The translations under genes and the position numbers were made by a program. The notes beneath the pieces are model-generated. The model made no database searches and was not told the origin of the DNA. It was given only the letters and a program-made list of their open reading frames with translations. This document shows, piece by piece, positions 9,496 to 19,134 of a stretch of DNA of 64,000 nt. Source of the DNA: Marinisporobacter sp. (GTDB taxonomy: Bacteria; Bacillota; Clostridia; Peptostreptococcales; Thermotaleaceae); assembly GCA_025210525.1 (NCBI GenBank), contig JAOARP010000047.1:124001-188000 (forward strand). Direction: 5' to 3'. Within the stretch, counting starts at the first letter, position 1, and the number at the start of each line of letters is the position of its first letter.

Positions 9496-10947
9496 CTAAA
9501 AATCGTAATATTTATCGTCTTCTTCCTTGAAAAAGACTGGTATTCTTTCCTCCGGCTCGACTTTTTTAATATACCTTAGCTCATAATCTTCTAATAAATC
9601 AAAGAATTTATTAGATAGTATCAAAACAGCAAATATATTTATAAACGTTGGAAGTCCTGCTAATATATCAGAATAAGCCCAAAGTAGTTTTCCTGGTACT
9701 CCGTTTTTGCTAACATATAAAACCATAACAAATCCTGGTAATGGGTAAATATACTTCATCACTTTTATTAGGGGTAATACATCAATACTTGATCGTTTAT
9801 GTATATACTTAAATATAGTCTCATAATAAGAGTACCATCCTATAGAAGTAGTTAATCCAAACAAGAAAATGATAATCGGTATAATTATTTTTGCTCCATT
9901 TCCTATTCCCATAGAAAAAGCTTTTATAACCATTTCATTTCCAATACTTAAGTTCCCAGAAACTATAGAAATTACAACAACTAGCCCCGTTGTAGCACAT
10001 ATAATAATCGTATCAAAAAAAACTTCTATAGCACCCCAAAATCCTATTTTTATTGGATGATCTGTATTGGCTTTTGCATGAATCATAGGTGTAGTTCCCC
10101 ATCCAGCTTCATTCGAGTATACAGCCCTAGATACCCCTTGTCTTATGACTTCTGCAATACCTTTTCCTGCAACCCCTCCAAATAATGCATTTACATTAAA
10201 TGCATCTATAAAAATTAGCTTTATAGATGGCAAAAATAAATTTAAATTCTTTAAAACTACTAAAATTCCTGATCCTATGTAAATCAAAGAAATGATAGGA
10301 ATCATTATTTTAAATATTTTACTGACAGCTTTAATCCCTTTATAAATTGCTATGTATAATATAGCTAAATATATAAATGCAATATATACTACATTCATGT
10401 TAAAAATACCTGAAATCGCAACAGATGCATGATAATTTTGTATGGTTATAAATAAAGTAGACATGATCCCAACACAAAAAATAGCAATAGGTACATGAAG
10501 TTTTCCAAAATTCATGCAAACACCTATCCCTTTTTCTATATATTGCATGGGACCACTATCAAAGCTACCATCTTCATTTTCATCCCTATAATAAACGGCA
10601 AGAGTTACCTCTGCCATCTTTATGATCATACCGATCATTCCAGTTATAATCATCCAAAATAAAGCACCTGGTCCGCCTAGTGAAATGGCCGTTGCAACGC
10701 CTGTTATATTTCCAATCCCTGAGGTAGTAGCAATTACTGTAAAAAAGGTCTCTACTGTAGTAAGAGAATTTGCATTATGCTCTTTTGCATTTTCACTACT
10801 TCCCAACGTACTTTTACAAATATGCTTAAAATACTTGATTTGAAAATATTTACATGTTAATGTATAGTAAATACCAGTTGAAAGAATCGTTACAATTAGC
10901 GGCCAATCCCACAGAAAGTCTGCTATATAATGTATAATCAGTTCCAT
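9496..10947 (-). CDS. Sodium:amino acid symporter (AGCS family), second copy
   Basis: A second AGCS-family carrier of about 483 residues, with the same order of motifs: FLWDWPLIVTILSTGIYYT, GIGNITGVATAI, GGPGALFWM and AVYSNEAGWGTTPMIHA. The ATG at 10947 is preferred because GGGAGG lies 5 bases before it; an in-frame TTG at 10962 precedes the ribosome binding site. Compared with its neighbour at 7917, the central helices are more diverged, so the substrate may be a different small amino acid. It is the first gene on the minus strand after the divergent amidohydrolase, with only 89 bases between the two start codons for both promoters. Confidence 0.92.
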   Translation of the reverse strand: MELIIHYIADFLWDWPLIVTILSTGIYYTLTCKYFQIKYFKHICKSTLGSSENAKEHNANSLTTVETFFTVIATTSGIGNITGVATAISLGGPGALFWMIITGMIGMIIKMAEVTLAVYYRDENEDGSFDSGPMQYIEKGIGVCMNFGKLHVPIAIFCVGIMSTLFITIQNYHASVAISGIFNMNVVYIAFIYLAILYIAIYKGIKAVSKIFKIMIPIISLIYIGSGILVVLKNLNLFLPSIKLIFIDAFNVNALFGGVAGKGIAEVIRQGVSRAVYSNEAGWGTTPMIHAKANTDHPIKIGFWGAIEVFFDTIIICATTGLVVVISIVSGNLSIGNEMVIKAFSMGIGNGAKIIIPIIIFLFGLTTSIGWYSYYETIFKYIHKRSSIDVLPLIKVMKYIYPLPGFVMVLYVSKNGVPGKLLWAYSDILAGLPTFINIFAVLILSNKFFDLLEDYELRYIKKVEPEERIPVFFKEEDDKYYDF

Positions 10948-11036
10948 ATATTCCTCCCACAAATTTTAGTTTTCAAAATTTCTTTATTTTTATTTCATTA
11001 TATCAAATAAAATTTTTAAAAATAGGAGATTTTACT

Positions 11037-12635
11037 ATGAAAACATTATTGATTAACGGAAAAATAGCATCACTTGACTCTCAAAATACATTTTATGAGG
11101 CTATAGGTATTAATGGTAATAAAATTGATTTCTTAGGTTCTAACAAAGCTGCGAAGAAAATAACAACTACTTATGATGAAGTCATTTCTCTTGATGGAAA
11201 ACTACTCCTTCCAGGCTTTAACGATAGTCATATGCATCTTTTAAATTATGGCTATACATTAAAAAAGATGGATTTGACTAAATTCGCTTCTATTGAAAAT
11301 ATGATAGAAAAAGCAAAAGATTTTATAAAATCTCATTCCATTGCAGGTGAAAAATGGCTCCTAGGTCGTGGATGGAACCAAGATAAGCTTATGGAAAATA
11401 GATTTCCTAAGAGAGCTGATTTAGATACAATTTCAAAAGATATTCCTATTCTATTTACTCGTACTTGTGGTCATATAAGTGTATGTAATACAGCTGCACT
11501 AAATATTATTGACATAGAGCATTTAGATGAAAACGACCCTAATATCCATATAGAAGACGGAATTTTTCAAGAAGACGCACTCAACATTTTATATAACGCA
11601 GTACCATCTCCTTCTCTAGAGGATATCAAGGAAATGATTTTAACTACATGTGATCATCTCCTTGAAAGCGGAATCACTTCAGTCCAAACAGATGATTTAT
11701 GTACTATGCCCGATCAAGATTATAAAAAAGTTCTTACAGCATACGAAGAGCTTAACCAAGAAAAAAAGCTACCTGTTCGAATTTATCAGCAATGCTTATT
11801 TTTTGACAAACCTTCATTTAAAGAATTTGTTGAATCAGAATATAAAACAGGTATGGGGGATACATTTTTTAAGATCGGTCCTCTTAAACTTCTTTTAGAT
11901 GGCTCCTTAGGTGCTAGAACAGCACTACTTCGAGAAGATTATAGCGACTGCCCTAAAAATAAAGGCATTGCTAGTTTTAAACAAGAGGAACTGAACGACC
12001 TATTTGATTATTCTCAAAAACATGGTTTCCAAGTTGCTGCTCACGCTATAGGAGACAAAGCTATGGATATGTTTATAGATGCTATAAAAAAATCTTCCTC
12101 CTATAATGAAAATAAAGATAATAGACATGGTATTGTCCATGCACAAATAACAAATTCAGATATCCTTCATTCCATGAAAGATTTAAATCTAATTGCTTAT
12201 GTTCAACCTATTTTCTTAGATTATGATTTACATATTGTCCGTGACCGAGTGGGGAATCGTGCTGATGAATCCTATGCCTTTAAAACTATGTACGATTTAG
12301 GTATCAAAGTTTCTGGTGGATCTGATGCACCCGTTGTAGATTTCAATCCCTTTGAGAATATCTATTCAGCAGTAGTAAGAAAAGATTTAAACCTTATGCC
12401 TAGTGAAGCCTATCTTCCAAAGGAAAAATTATCTGTAACAGAAGCTTTAAAAGCATTTACTATAAACGGAGCCTATAGTTCTTTTGAAGAGAAAATAAAA
12501 GGTTCTTTAGAGGTTGGCAAACTTGCTGATTTAGTAGTTTTAAGTGAAGATATCTTCAATATTAATGAGAACAAAATTAAAGATATTTATGCTGCAATAA
12601 CAATTGTTGATGGAAAAATTGTATATAAAAAATAG
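11037..12635 (+). CDS. YtcJ-type amidohydrolase
   Basis: A 532-residue metal-dependent amidohydrolase of the YtcJ/AepA group (COG1574). The metal-binding HxH is in NDSHMHLLNYG; later conserved segments are LLDGSLGARTALL, VAAHAIGDKAMD, HGIVHAQI and SGGSDAPVVDFNPF, the last carrying the catalytic aspartate. The C-terminal composite beta domain ends with GSLEVGKLADLVVLSEDIFNI. No signal peptide is present. Family members hydrolyse N-substituted amides or formamides, but the substrate cannot be read from the sequence. The ribosome binding site is AGGAG. Its divergent pairing with two small-amino-acid symporters suggests use of acylated or formylated amino acids; this is inference. Confidence 0.9.
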   Translation: MKTLLINGKIASLDSQNTFYEAIGINGNKIDFLGSNKAAKKITTTYDEVISLDGKLLLPGFNDSHMHLLNYGYTLKKMDLTKFASIENMIEKAKDFIKSHSIAGEKWLLGRGWNQDKLMENRFPKRADLDTISKDIPILFTRTCGHISVCNTAALNIIDIEHLDENDPNIHIEDGIFQEDALNILYNAVPSPSLEDIKEMILTTCDHLLESGITSVQTDDLCTMPDQDYKKVLTAYEELNQEKKLPVRIYQQCLFFDKPSFKEFVESEYKTGMGDTFFKIGPLKLLLDGSLGARTALLREDYSDCPKNKGIASFKQEELNDLFDYSQKHGFQVAAHAIGDKAMDMFIDAIKKSSSYNENKDNRHGIVHAQITNSDILHSMKDLNLIAYVQPIFLDYDLHIVRDRVGNRADESYAFKTMYDLGIKVSGGSDAPVVDFNPFENIYSAVVRKDLNLMPSEAYLPKEKLSVTEALKAFTINGAYSSFEEKIKGSLEVGKLADLVVLSEDIFNINENKIKDIYAAITIVDGKIVYKK

Positions 12636-12655
12636 TTTTAATTACAAATCATACA

Positions 12656-12688
12656 AACCCACTAGCGTCTAAAAGATTCTAGTGGGTT
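12656..12688. terminator. Stem-loop after the amidohydrolase gene
   Basis: A perfect 10-bp stem, AACCCACTAG with CTAGTGGGTT, and a 13-base loop lie 20 bases after the stop at 12635. The downstream sequence is A/T-rich but lacks a clean T-run. It may act for the convergent lipoprotein gene as well. Confidence 0.55.
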
Positions 12689-12746
12689 AAAATATTTATA
12701 ATTTTCTGTATAGTCTGTTTTAAATTGTTTTATTCTCCTGTTCCTT

Positions 12747-13532
12747 TTACTCTTTAGGTCCGTCAAATATATCATCTAATGAATAATTCATAAATTTCAC
12801 ATCCGATGGAGGAGTAAAATAATCATCGTCTACTGCTACATCTGCCTCTATCTTCGTTATAACTGAGCTTAGCATACGCTTTCCATTCATATGGAATTCA
12901 TATTTTAGGGGTACAGAATATTTAGGACTATACCACATATAAACAGTAGCTTCTCCTTCAGCCCCTTCTGATTCTTTAGTTTCTATATAAATTACTTCCT
13001 CTCCATCTAACTTTTCAACTCTTGCTACTATATTTTCTGAGGATTCATCAACTAGATCTGCAAAAGTAGGTGTGGCCATACCCATTTCCATTGCATCTTC
13101 ATCTTCTCCGTCTAACATAACAATTCCCTGAGCATCCCCTTCTTTATACTGATATGTTGCTCCCTCATCAGCATTGTATATAACTATTTGTTTTCCTACA
13201 TCAGCTCCTTCTGTCTCCATCCGACTATTCTGCCCTTTGTTGTAAGTAATAGTCTTTGAAACAAATCCTTCAAAACCAGTTACTTCAGCCTCCATTATTA
13301 AGCTTTTTGGAGCTTTATACTGAACCGATTTAAGTAACTCAAGTCCTGTAATGCTACTATCTAATTTATTCTCTTTTGTTTCTTTTGTTTCTTCTGCTTG
13401 TGTATTACTTTGTTCTACCTGCTGATTCACTTCCCCACTATCCGTTCCCTTTTCGGTAGTTTTTTCATTAGAGCATCCTGTAATACTTAACATAAGAACC
13501 ATTGCAATCAAAATCATTATATTCTTTTTCAC
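12747..13532 (-). CDS. Lipoprotein with LolA/LppX-like domain
   Basis: A 261-residue secreted lipoprotein. The signal peptide ends in the lipobox LSITGC, followed by an acidic, Q/E/T-rich linker (to about residue 60). The rest is beta-rich and resembles the LolA/LppX-like fold seen in clostridial outer-layer lipoproteins: YKAPKSLIMEAEVTGFEGF, YNADEGATYQYKEG, VYMWYSPKYSVPLKYEFHMNG. The same kind of domain, with a closely matching WYS...P...E segment and an end of the form VDDDYFTPPSD, forms the C-terminal third of the RCC1 protein at 25609. The gene stands alone after the signalling block, with direct repeats of GTAGTCATTT in its upstream region. Confidence 0.75.
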   Translation of the reverse strand: MKKNIMILIAMVLMLSITGCSNEKTTEKGTDSGEVNQQVEQSNTQAEETKETKENKLDSSITGLELLKSVQYKAPKSLIMEAEVTGFEGFVSKTITYNKGQNSRMETEGADVGKQIVIYNADEGATYQYKEGDAQGIVMLDGEDEDAMEMGMATPTFADLVDESSENIVARVEKLDGEEVIYIETKESEGAEGEATVYMWYSPKYSVPLKYEFHMNGKRMLSSVITKIEADVAVDDDYFTPPSDVKFMNYSLDDIFDGPKE

Positions 13533-13614
13533 TAATAATCCTCCTCTTTATTTAGTTTATTTTACCTATACAGTTTTATTTTAATAGATTTTATTTTTAT
13601 GCGAAATATACTAG

Positions 13615-13675
13615 TAGTCATTTCCATAGTAACTTTAGTAACTAATTTTTTGTATTCTTAACCCGTAGTCATTTT
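13615..13675. promoter_or_regulatory. Direct repeats of GTAGTCATTT upstream of the 12747 lipoprotein
   Basis: The decamer GTAGTCATTT occurs at 13615-13624 and again at 13666-13675, 51 bases apart (start to start), with AGTAACT repeats between. The first copy is about 83 bases upstream of the lipoprotein start. GTCATT elements also crowd upstream of 28578. A NarL-type regulator binding site is plausible but unproven. Confidence 0.35.
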
Positions 13676-13687
13676 GGATAAACAAAA

Positions 13688-13710
13688 AGGCTATCTTTTT
13701 TAGATAACCT
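13688..13710 (-). terminator. Terminator of the duplicated signalling block
   Basis: On the minus strand AGGTTATCT pairs with AGATAGCCT (one G:T) across a 5-base loop and is followed by TTTTTG. It lies 14 bases past the stop of the kinase at 13724. Confidence 0.75.
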
Positions 13711-13723
13711 CATCAAAATTTAT

Positions 13724-15415
13724 TTACTTTACAGGAATTTTTATATTTGCAATAAATCCCTCTCCACTACTAGCTTCATATGTAGCCCTTCCTTCAATTA
13801 GCTCTAGTCTACTATCTATCCCTTTTAGACCGTTACCTTTTTTGATTTTTTTATTTCCAATACCATTGTCCATGAATTGCACATGAATCTCTCTTTCTAA
13901 AAAGTTTAGAGAAAGTAAAATACTGCTAGCCTTAGCATGTTTTAATGTATTGGTTACAAGCTCTGTAGATACCTTCTTGATAATGTCGAAAACTTTTCCA
14001 TCTAATTTATCCGCCTTTCCTCTTAAGTAAAAATTAACCTTCATCCCACTAACCTCTACCACTTTAAGCATACTTTTAAGTTCTCCCTCTAGGAGGGTAG
14101 AACTATAGATCCTATGATTATCTTTTCTAGTGGTTATTTCTTTCATTTCACTAAAGCCATTTTTCACTGATTGTCTTGCTTTTTCTAGACTTTCTAATAC
14201 TCTTTCTGTATTTTTTTTATAAAATATTTTTGAAACTTCAAGTAACTTCATCGTCACTACAAGGGAATGACCAATGATATCATGAAGCTCTCGTGCAACA
14301 TAGTTTCTAGCACCTATACGAGAAGTTTCTTTAAGCATTTGAATTTGATTCTCAAGTTTCTTATTTGCTTCATTAAGCTCTACATTTTTGTTATGTAACT
14401 GATTTCTAACAATCTGATAGGAGGTTATATCATTGAAAGTCACTATATACTGTATTCCACCTATGCCTTTCAAGGTTTTAATACTATATTTAAAATATTT
14501 ATCATTATATTTGATTAAATAATTATCTGTACTATTTTTTTTCATTTCCTTGTGGTTTATTAGCTCTTTTAGTTTTTGATAGTCATCAAAAATCTCAAAG
14601 CTATGTTTAAGCTGTTCATTAACAAATATTATGTTTCTAGCTGCATCCATGATTAGAATAGGTGTATCAAGTCTATGAGTTACCTCATGTTTCATGATTG
14701 GCGTAAGATCAAAAAATTCATACTTAAAGGTAGCATATACAAAAACTAGAAGAGACCAGGTAAATACAATAGGTGTAATATCAAATACCTGAATACCTAA
14801 TATTTCAAAAAAACTTTCAAGCATTCTTGTTATATAGATAAAATTAAAAATAATAGGCATTAGTATAGCAGATCCAATAATATATTTTTGTAATGGATCT
14901 TTGTATTTTACCTGCTGTCTAAACTTTTTACTGCAATAAAGCATCCCTATAATCATATAAATATAATAAATAGCTGCATATGGGTAAAAAAGTATTCCAA
15001 AGTCATCCCCCCAAAAACTATATCTACTATAAAAAAGATAATGGCAAGGATTAGTGAGTACAATAATAAATTGGGTCAGTGCAATGAAATAAATAACTAT
15101 TCTATTCACTTTTTTCATAGGTCTACCTTTATTATAAATATATGCAAAGTCAAGAAAAGCAACCTCTAAAAGACATGCGCCAAAATAGTAAAATACAATA
15201 AATGCCCATCTTAAATCTTCCGTTGGTGAAACTGTTTTAAATACTTTTCCAATAAGCCAAATTAGCATACCAAACTGCACAAGAAAAAAGGCTTTTAGGG
15301 AAGCATTTCTATTTGCTTTCATATAAAGTATTATAAAAGCTATAACATTAACAATAATGGCTGCATAATTCCAAAGAGAAATTGTAGCCACTTTAACTTG
15401 TACTGCAAAATCCAT
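13724..15415 (-). CDS. 7TM sensor histidine kinase, NarL-partner type (copy 1)
   Basis: A 563-residue sensor kinase. Residues 1-235 hold about seven or eight transmembrane helices of the histidine-kinase 7TM type, 245-350 a PAS-like domain (PILIMDAARNIIFVNEQL), then a coiled coil. The HisKA_3 domain has RELHDIIGHS with His378 as phosphoacceptor, and the HATPase domain has ELVTNTLKHA (485) and DNGIG (516). It is therefore predicted to be an active kinase for the NarL-type regulator directly upstream (11-base gap). It is a close paralogue of the kinase at 17425, about half identical by eye and aligned over the whole length. It is the last gene of the block. Confidence 0.9.
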   Translation of the reverse strand: MDFAVQVKVATISLWNYAAIIVNVIAFIILYMKANRNASLKAFFLVQFGMLIWLIGKVFKTVSPTEDLRWAFIVFYYFGACLLEVAFLDFAYIYNKGRPMKKVNRIVIYFIALTQFIIVLTNPCHYLFYSRYSFWGDDFGILFYPYAAIYYIYMIIGMLYCSKKFRQQVKYKDPLQKYIIGSAILMPIIFNFIYITRMLESFFEILGIQVFDITPIVFTWSLLVFVYATFKYEFFDLTPIMKHEVTHRLDTPILIMDAARNIIFVNEQLKHSFEIFDDYQKLKELINHKEMKKNSTDNYLIKYNDKYFKYSIKTLKGIGGIQYIVTFNDITSYQIVRNQLHNKNVELNEANKKLENQIQMLKETSRIGARNYVARELHDIIGHSLVVTMKLLEVSKIFYKKNTERVLESLEKARQSVKNGFSEMKEITTRKDNHRIYSSTLLEGELKSMLKVVEVSGMKVNFYLRGKADKLDGKVFDIIKKVSTELVTNTLKHAKASSILLSLNFLEREIHVQFMDNGIGNKKIKKGNGLKGIDSRLELIEGRATYEASSGEGFIANIKIPVK

Positions 15416-15426
15416 ACGAATACCAC

Positions 15427-16062
15427 CTATACGATACCATTTTCTATAGCAAAAATTGCAATCTGCATTCTATCTGACATATGAAGCTTTTCTAGTATTT
15501 TGCTAACTTTATTTTTGATGGTTCCTTCTGAGTAATTAAGCGTAGCAGCTATTTGTTTATTGCTCTTTCCACTAGCTATAAGCCTAATAATTTTTATTTC
15601 TTTCTCATTTAAAATATCTTCATATTGGGACTTATATTCACCTAACCCCTTGAATCTATCTACCATAATTTTCTTAACACTTTCATGTATTACCGTAAGC
15701 CCACTTGCTACACATTTTACTGTAAGTACAAGATCCTTATGACTTATATTTTTCACAATATATCCATCCGCAAGAGCAACAAAAGATTCCATTATATTAT
15801 CTGGATTTTCAAAGGTTGTAAGTATAATAACTTTTATATCATTATATTTTTCTTTTATTCTCTTCGTTGCTTTTACACCATCAAGCTCGGGCATTTCAAT
15901 ATCCATAAGTACCACATCCGGGTGCAGTTCATTACACATCTTTATTACTTCATTTCCATCTTCTGCCATACCTATAACATTGATTTCCTCATCATTATCT
16001 AAGATATATCCAATAGATTCTCTAAGTAAAACCTGATCATCTGCTATAATGACATTTATCAT
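15427..16062 (-). CDS. NarL/LuxR family response regulator (copy 1)
   Basis: A 211-residue DNA-binding regulator. The receiver domain has DD at positions 8-9, phosphoacceptor Asp54 in VLMDIEMPELDG and the conserved lysine in DGYIVKN. The C-terminal LuxR-type helix-turn-helix has EKEIKIIRLIASGKSNKQIA followed by YSEGTIKNKVSKILEKL. It begins 3 bases after the stop of the sensor-like gene at 16066 and ends 11 bases before its kinase. This tight order (sensor-like gene, regulator, kinase) is repeated in the second module. Confidence 0.93.
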   Translation of the reverse strand: MINVIIADDQVLLRESIGYILDNDEEINVIGMAEDGNEVIKMCNELHPDVVLMDIEMPELDGVKATKRIKEKYNDIKVIILTTFENPDNIMESFVALADGYIVKNISHKDLVLTVKCVASGLTVIHESVKKIMVDRFKGLGEYKSQYEDILNEKEIKIIRLIASGKSNKQIAATLNYSEGTIKNKVSKILEKLHMSDRMQIAIFAIENGIV

Positions 16063-16065
16063 AGC

Positions 16066-17394
16066 TTACCCTCCATAATGTTCTCTATATGTTGTTACTG
16101 CTTGCCTTACATCATTTAAAATATCTCCATTATGTTTAATCGCATCCTCTATATAACTTTCAAAATCATCCTGCCCTAGCTTAGACTCTAAATTATTGAT
16201 TCTAATAATTAACTTCTCCATTGCTTTTTCTCTTGTTTTAATGATTTCTTCAAGCAATAAACTGATCTGTTTTTCCTTTTCTAAATGATAAACCACTTTT
16301 GAATAATTTTTTAACTGCTTATTAGCTTCCTCAGCCTTTTCTTTTCTTTCTTTTAAGGAATAAACTAGCTTCATCAGCTCTGTTATGTCCGTAATTGTTA
16401 TCATATATCCAATTAATTTATCTTCATTTTTAAGGTCTTTTAATTTATATGTAAAATAATATTGTTTATTATCTTTTATCAGTTTTATATACGTATTCCC
16501 TAAAGCATTCTTTTTTTCTTCAATGCTTCCTCTGAATAAACTTTTTATTTTAAAAACATCAACATTTTCATTCTTTACAAAAAACTTTGTATCATTTGTA
16601 GCCTTATTCTTATAGATCATGTTACTATTTGTATCCACTACAAATACATAGTCTACTATCATATCTCCAATTTTATCAAAAGCAAGAGTAGTAAGTCCAA
16701 AGGGGGTAGTAGAGTAGCTCATGGTATTGATGGCAATACAAAAAATAAAATATACAAAAAGTTCAATAAAATCTATGCAATCACTTTTTTTCATAAGAGC
16801 TAAAATATATATAAATATAGGAGTAGTAAATAATAGAGTAATCCATATAAAAATCTTTTTATTTGTATATATTTTATGCATTTGATTCTCAGACTTAAAA
16901 ATAACAGCCGATGAAATCACTATCATTCCAAGTAAAGAACATAATAATCCTATATAAAAAAAGCTATAAACTACATTAAAAAAGGAATAACTTTCTATCA
17001 AAAATGTACCTTTTGTATTGATTCCTAGAAATATTAATACTATTAGAAACATGATCTTCATCTTATTGTAAAAGCCATCACTTCCATTTCTATACAAGGG
17101 AAACATATATACAAATAAATAATAATAAAAAGTGGCAGTGGCAATGATTAACATCATGCTCTCAAAATATCTCAGTCCCTTTGCTACATAAATACTTGGA
17201 AGTACTGTTTCGAAAACCCTTCCTATTACTATAAGTGTTATATCTAAAAAGGTAACTGTTATATATTTACCTCCCCTTATTTCTTTGTTTCTATAGTGAC
17301 TCATCACCATACTCGCTACCGTAAACATTGTTAGGAATGTGAGTATTATTATATTAAAAAATTGATAATACGTATAATATCTACCATCACCCAT
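16066..17394 (-). CDS. 7TM-PAS protein with degenerate kinase dimerisation domain (copy 1)
   Basis: A 442-residue membrane protein. It has about seven hydrophobic helices (to about residue 225), then a PAS-like domain (IVDYVFVVDTNSNMIYKNKA) and a coiled C-terminal segment. The last 75 residues follow the layout of a HisKA_3 domain, including the second-helix motif NDVRQAV (compare EVRRAV in active kinases), but where a RELHD box is expected the sequence reads IIKTREKAMEK. There is no phosphoacceptor histidine and no ATPase domain. I infer a kinase-dead sensor or scaffold that could pair with the neighbouring kinase. It starts the second three-gene module, 30 bases after the stop of the kinase at 17425. 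Confidence 0.75.
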   Translation of the reverse strand: MGDGRYYTYYQFFNIIILTFLTMFTVASMVMSHYRNKEIRGGKYITVTFLDITLIVIGRVFETVLPSIYVAKGLRYFESMMLIIATATFYYYLFVYMFPLYRNGSDGFYNKMKIMFLIVLIFLGINTKGTFLIESYSFFNVVYSFFYIGLLCSLLGMIVISSAVIFKSENQMHKIYTNKKIFIWITLLFTTPIFIYILALMKKSDCIDFIELFVYFIFCIAINTMSYSTTPFGLTTLAFDKIGDMIVDYVFVVDTNSNMIYKNKATNDTKFFVKNENVDVFKIKSLFRGSIEEKKNALGNTYIKLIKDNKQYYFTYKLKDLKNEDKLIGYMITITDITELMKLVYSLKERKEKAEEANKQLKNYSKVVYHLEKEKQISLLLEEIIKTREKAMEKLIIRINNLESKLGQDDFESYIEDAIKHNGDILNDVRQAVTTYREHYGG

Positions 17395-17424
17395 TGCTTA
17401 ACTCCTCATATTAATAATGATTTC

Positions 17425-19125
17425 TTATCTTTCCTTTATAACTATATTACTCATAAATCCTTCTCCTTTAGAAGTATTGAATTGTACTTCTCCTCCTACA
17501 AGTTTTAATCTATCTTCAATCCCTGTAAGTCCATTTCCCTTTACAAGCTGCTCACTTCCTATGCCATTGTCAACAAATAAAACATCTATAGATGTTTTTT
17601 TTATATTTACTGATATAAACACCTCACTTGCCTGTGAATGTTTTAGGGAGTTTGTAACAAGCTCTGTGCAAACCTTTTTTATAATATCAAATACCTTTTC
17701 TTCAATTATATATAGTGTTCCTTTAAAGTGCAGTTTTGTCTTGACGCCTACTTTTTCCACATGTTCTATCATCTTTGTAAGATCTTTTTTTAACAACTCT
17801 CCTGTATAAGTATTATTTAAACTTTCTTTTGTAGATACACCGTTCATATCCTTTATTCCTGTATCTATAGATAATGTTGCATTATTAAGAGCTTCTATAC
17901 TTAATTTTTTATCCTTATTAAAATAAAGCTTTGCCACTTCTAGTAGTTTAATAGTTACTACAAGAGAATGTCCTATAATATCATGTAACTCTCTTGCTAC
18001 ATAATTTCTAGCACCAGCCTTTGAAGTTTCTTTAAGTACTTTAATCGTATCCTCTAATTTTTTATTGGCAGCATTCAAATCATTTTGCTTATTTATAATT
18101 TTTGTTTCTATACTTTTGTATGGTGATATATCCCTTATAATAAGTGCATATTGTGTTTCTTGGATAGATTTTATTACTTTTATTGTTACAATAAGCATTA
18201 ACTTATTAAAAACTATTTCTTTTTGAATTTCATCCTTTTTCCTTAATTCTTTTTTTATATCCTCACTAAAAATCTCTTTTGCAAGATTTTCTATATCCTC
18301 ACTGATCATGGTTTCTAATCTTTCGTTAATGTAAGATACCTCAAAAGCCGAATTTAATATACCTATTGGCGTATCAAGCTTATGGACTATTTCATGCCTC
18401 ATGATTGGTGATAAACTGAAAAAGTCATGTTTAAATGTGGCATATACAAAAATCAAGCTAGCCCATGTAAATACAATAGGTGTTATATCAAAAATCACAA
18501 AGATTCCTAAAGAAAAAATAACACTGTGTATCACCTTTGTAATATATAAAAAATTTAAAATAAGTGGCACAACAATGGCTGATACTACCAAATATTTATA
18601 AAAAACATTTTTATTTTTAAAATGCTCTTTAAACACTTTTGAACAAAAATATGTACCTACTAATATAAATATATATTCAAGTGCTGTATGTATATAAAAT
18701 AATATACCAAAGCTATCACCCCAAAAATCATAGGTCTTATAAAACAAATAATGATATGGATTCGTAAGGACAAATAAAAACTGTACAATAGGGAGTATGT
18801 ATATAAAAAATCTTATTTTCTTAGATAATGGCTTCCCCTTATAATAGGCATAGCCAAATTCTAAAAAAGCTACCTCTAAAATACAGGTACAAGCATAATA
18901 AGCTACAATAAAACTCCATCTAATCATTTCTGTATGAGATACGGTTTTAAATATCTTAAATACCATCCAAGCAATCATACTTATTTGAAGGACTAAAAAT
19001 GATTTAAGAGCATGGTCTCTATTTGCCTTCATATAAAGAATTACAAAGGCTATTATAGAAATGATAATAGCTATTATATGCACTATACAGATAGTAGCTA
19101 TTTCTTGTTTTAATATAAGATCCAT
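17425..19125 (-). CDS. 7TM sensor histidine kinase, NarL-partner type (copy 2)
   Basis: A 566-residue paralogue of the kinase at 13724 with the same domain order: 7TM sensor (to about 235), PAS-like domain, coiled coil, HisKA_3 with RELHDIIGHS (His381) and HATPase with ELVTNSLKHS and DNGIG. All catalytic boxes are intact. The transmembrane half is also similar (for instance YHYLFYKTYDFWGDSFGILFY against CHYLFYSRYSFWGDDFGILFY), so the two kinases probably sense related signals. Its regulator ends 9 bases upstream. Confidence 0.9.
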   Translation of the reverse strand: MDLILKQEIATICIVHIIAIIISIIAFVILYMKANRDHALKSFLVLQISMIAWMVFKIFKTVSHTEMIRWSFIVAYYACTCILEVAFLEFGYAYYKGKPLSKKIRFFIYILPIVQFLFVLTNPYHYLFYKTYDFWGDSFGILFYIHTALEYIFILVGTYFCSKVFKEHFKNKNVFYKYLVVSAIVVPLILNFLYITKVIHSVIFSLGIFVIFDITPIVFTWASLIFVYATFKHDFFSLSPIMRHEIVHKLDTPIGILNSAFEVSYINERLETMISEDIENLAKEIFSEDIKKELRKKDEIQKEIVFNKLMLIVTIKVIKSIQETQYALIIRDISPYKSIETKIINKQNDLNAANKKLEDTIKVLKETSKAGARNYVARELHDIIGHSLVVTIKLLEVAKLYFNKDKKLSIEALNNATLSIDTGIKDMNGVSTKESLNNTYTGELLKKDLTKMIEHVEKVGVKTKLHFKGTLYIIEEKVFDIIKKVCTELVTNSLKHSQASEVFISVNIKKTSIDVLFVDNGIGSEQLVKGNGLTGIEDRLKLVGGEVQFNTSKGEGFMSNIVIKER

Positions 19126-19134
19126 AAAGACTCC

